6,733 nt of DNA from DATKWV01 sp035529405. Lineage in GTDB: Bacteria > Planctomycetota > Phycisphaerae > Sedimentisphaerales > Anaerobacaceae. The stretch's first letter is position 1, and every line of letters begins with the position of its first letter. The notes under the pieces are model-generated. The model worked only from the letters and a program-made list of their open reading frames with translations. It ran no database searches and was not told the DNA's origin. This document shows, piece after piece, positions 5,464 to 6,733 of the stretch. The DNA lies in the NCBI GenBank assembly GCA_035529405.1, contig DATKWV010000204.1, positions 1 to 6,733 of the forward strand. Reading direction: 5' to 3'. The position numbers and the translations under genes were made by a program.

Positions 5464-6733
5464 TTACATAGGCGCGGAAATCTTTTCTCTGCGAAGGTTT
5501 TTGCCCCTGAACTGCAGAGGCGTCATACCCACAAGGGCCTTGAACACACGGTTGAAGTAACTTTGATTATTAAACCCGACCTGAAAGCATATCTCCGTGC
5601 AGTTCTGAGTTGTGGCAAGCAGCAGTTGTTTGGCCCTGTCAATGCGTACGGTTGTTACGTAGTCAAAAATCGTTATATTCATCTGCTCTTTGAAAAGATG
5701 CGCAAGCCGGGAGGGACTGAGGTAACAGACTTTTGCAATCTGCTCAAGTGTGACCTGTTTATCATAATTGGCGTCGATATAATTTATCGCCGGGCTTATC
5801 TGTCTTGTCTTCCTTGCATCCTGCGAAGAATAGACCAGCTCGATAAACTCGTTCAGCGCCGCGGCTATCCAGGCGCACAAATCCTGCTGATTATCAATCT
5901 GCATTACCTTGTTGACGTACGCAAGGTTCCTTTGAAGCATTACGTCTATGTCGGCTCCGCCCTCGACAGCAGCACGATTCAGTATGCTCACAAGCTCCAG
6001 CAGTCTTGCCTTCAGCACTCCCAGGTCGCCGGGGTTGTGAAACAGTATCGTGCCGAGAATACTGTTAAGAATCTCCTTTGCGCCGGTCCTGTCGCCGATT
6101 TTGACCTTGCCGATAAGCTCTTTTTCGTTGTCGAGGGGATACTTCCAGTCGGTTCCCAGCTTCTTGCGTTCGTGGATGAACTCCCCTATTCGTGACTGCT
6201 GCTCGGACCGCTGCCGGCGCCACCTTATCACGCGGGGGTCAAAGCCGGCCACCTCGTAAAGCAAATCAAACAAAAACTCCGCGGCGCTGTTTATGGTCCT
6301 GCCGGGAATAACCGTAAGCTGCCTTATCGATTCAGCCAGTTTCTTCTTGTCCTCGCAAACACCTTTCAGTCTCTTGTACGCATCGTCAATGAGCATTTCG
6401 GTCACGGGTTCCCACAGGCATTTGCCGAAGAACATACCCCCAAGGGCCGTTTCTTTATCCATAACCGGCACACAGACCAAAACTATGCCGGCGTGACAAA
6501 TACAGATATAGGACTGGCCGGTCTCAATGGCGATTTTCAGACTTCGGCGCCGTTGTCTTGAGCATCTTCTCATGCCTGCAGGTGTAGCCTGAACCATCCG
6601 GCAAAAGCCGGGGTAACAGTGCCGGCAGCACAACGGTTCAATCTCTGTGCCTGCTGCATCGGTGGTGGTCAGGACAAGCTGGAAATGCCTGCGAAAGACC
6701 TCTTCAATTCTGCGAAACTTTTCTCTGGGCAGC
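5464..6733 (-). CDS. PocR-domain AraC-family transcriptional regulator (5' end outside window)
   Basis: This is a one-component DNA-binding regulator whose N-terminal sensory domain is expected to bind a small ligand. The frame is open to the right edge, giving at least 422 residues with no start codon needed inside the window. Numbering from the first whole codon at 6730-6732, residues 15-125 resemble a PocR domain: FQLVLTTTDAAG, then GFC (Cys44), MRRC (Cys57), ICHAGIV (Cys79-His80), VPVM and LGGMFFG. The domain is rich in cysteine (35, 36, 39, 44, 57, 77, 79, 87, 105). A mostly helical, charged region follows. The AraC double helix-turn-helix lies near 320-415 (about 5485-5770), including VTLEQIAKVCYLSPSRLAHLFK and the family signature VGFNNQSYFNRVFKALVGMTPLQFR. 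Confidence 0.9.
   Translation of the reverse strand, partial: LPREKFRRIEEVFRRHFQLVLTTTDAAGTEIEPLCCRHCYPGFCRMVQATPAGMRRCSRQRRRSLKIAIETGQSYICICHAGIVLVCVPVMDKETALGGMFFGKCLWEPVTEMLIDDAYKRLKGVCEDKKKLAESIRQLTVIPGRTINSAAEFLFDLLYEVAGFDPRVIRWRRQRSEQQSRIGEFIHERKKLGTDWKYPLDNEKELIGKVKIGDRTGAKEILNSILGTILFHNPGDLGVLKARLLELVSILNRAAVEGGADIDVMLQRNLAYVNKVMQIDNQQDLCAWIAAALNEFIELVYSSQDARKTRQISPAINYIDANYDKQVTLEQIAKVCYLSPSRLAHLFKEQMNITIFDYVTTVRIDRAKQLLLATTQNCTEICFQVGFNNQSYFNRVFKALVGMTPLQFRGKNLRREKISAPM

Noticed and set aside
5563..6195. 210-residue open frame on the plus strand
   Set aside because: It is antisense to the regulator's helical and DNA-binding regions, which carry clear AraC-family motifs.
6631..6633. 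TTG as start of the AraC-family regulator
   Set aside because: It falls in the middle of the PocR domain. The same frame continues open to the window edge and encodes the expected first part of that domain, so this is an internal leucine codon.
1..6733. Mobile elements, CRISPR arrays, tRNA or rRNA genes, intrinsic terminators
   Set aside because: I saw no repeat-spacer pattern, terminal inverted repeats, transposase, RNA gene or GC-rich hairpin followed by a T run on either strand. The frequent GCCGGC hexamers are scattered within coding sequence and look compositional.

Overview
The window is a stretch of bacterial chromosome that is almost entirely coding, and every convincing gene lies on the minus strand. 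In transcription order (right to left) they are: a partial PocR-type AraC-family regulator cut by the right edge, dxr (1-deoxy-D-xylulose 5-phosphate reductoisomerase), an unusually long RseP-type site-2 protease, a divergent serine hydroxymethyltransferase (SHMT)-fold PLP protein, and cysC (adenylylsulfate kinase). The organism is probably a Gram-negative bacterium using the MEP isoprenoid pathway. The 700-residue multi-PDZ RseP directly after dxr, weak Shine-Dalgarno signals and middling base composition fit a planctomycete or other PVC-group genome (Phycisphaerae-like). That placement is inference and was not confirmed by any search.

Layout. Positions 5464-6733 hold the regulator: an N-terminal cysteine-rich PocR sensory domain, a helical middle and a C-terminal AraC DNA-binding domain. 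Its reading frame stays open to the window edge, so its true start is outside. Positions 5360-5463 are non-coding and contain a plausible sigma70-like promoter very close to the dxr start. dxr (4181-5359) and rseP (2022-4121) are separated by about 59 bases with a good ribosome-binding site ahead of rseP. The SHMT-like gene (670-2001) follows rseP after 20 bases, and cysC (18-662) follows the SHMT-like gene after 7 bases. No intrinsic terminator was seen between any of these genes, so dxr-rseP-SHMT-like-cysC looks like one transcript. Whether the regulator gene is part of it is unclear.

How the genes fit. dxr with rseP is a familiar envelope/isoprenoid neighbourhood (in E. coli the order is dxr-ispU-cdsA-rseP-bamA). 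The SHMT-like and cysC pair is less expected. The SHMT-like protein keeps the PLP lysine and several cofactor residues but has replaced the tyrosines equivalent to E. coli Tyr55 and Tyr65, the histidine before the lysine, and the glycine-rich motif near the folate site. It may therefore not be a housekeeping GlyA. CysC keeps most APS-kinase motifs, but no ATP sulfurylase is visible. The two closely spaced genes are the best candidate here for a poorly described function. There is no mobile element, CRISPR array, tRNA or rRNA in the window.
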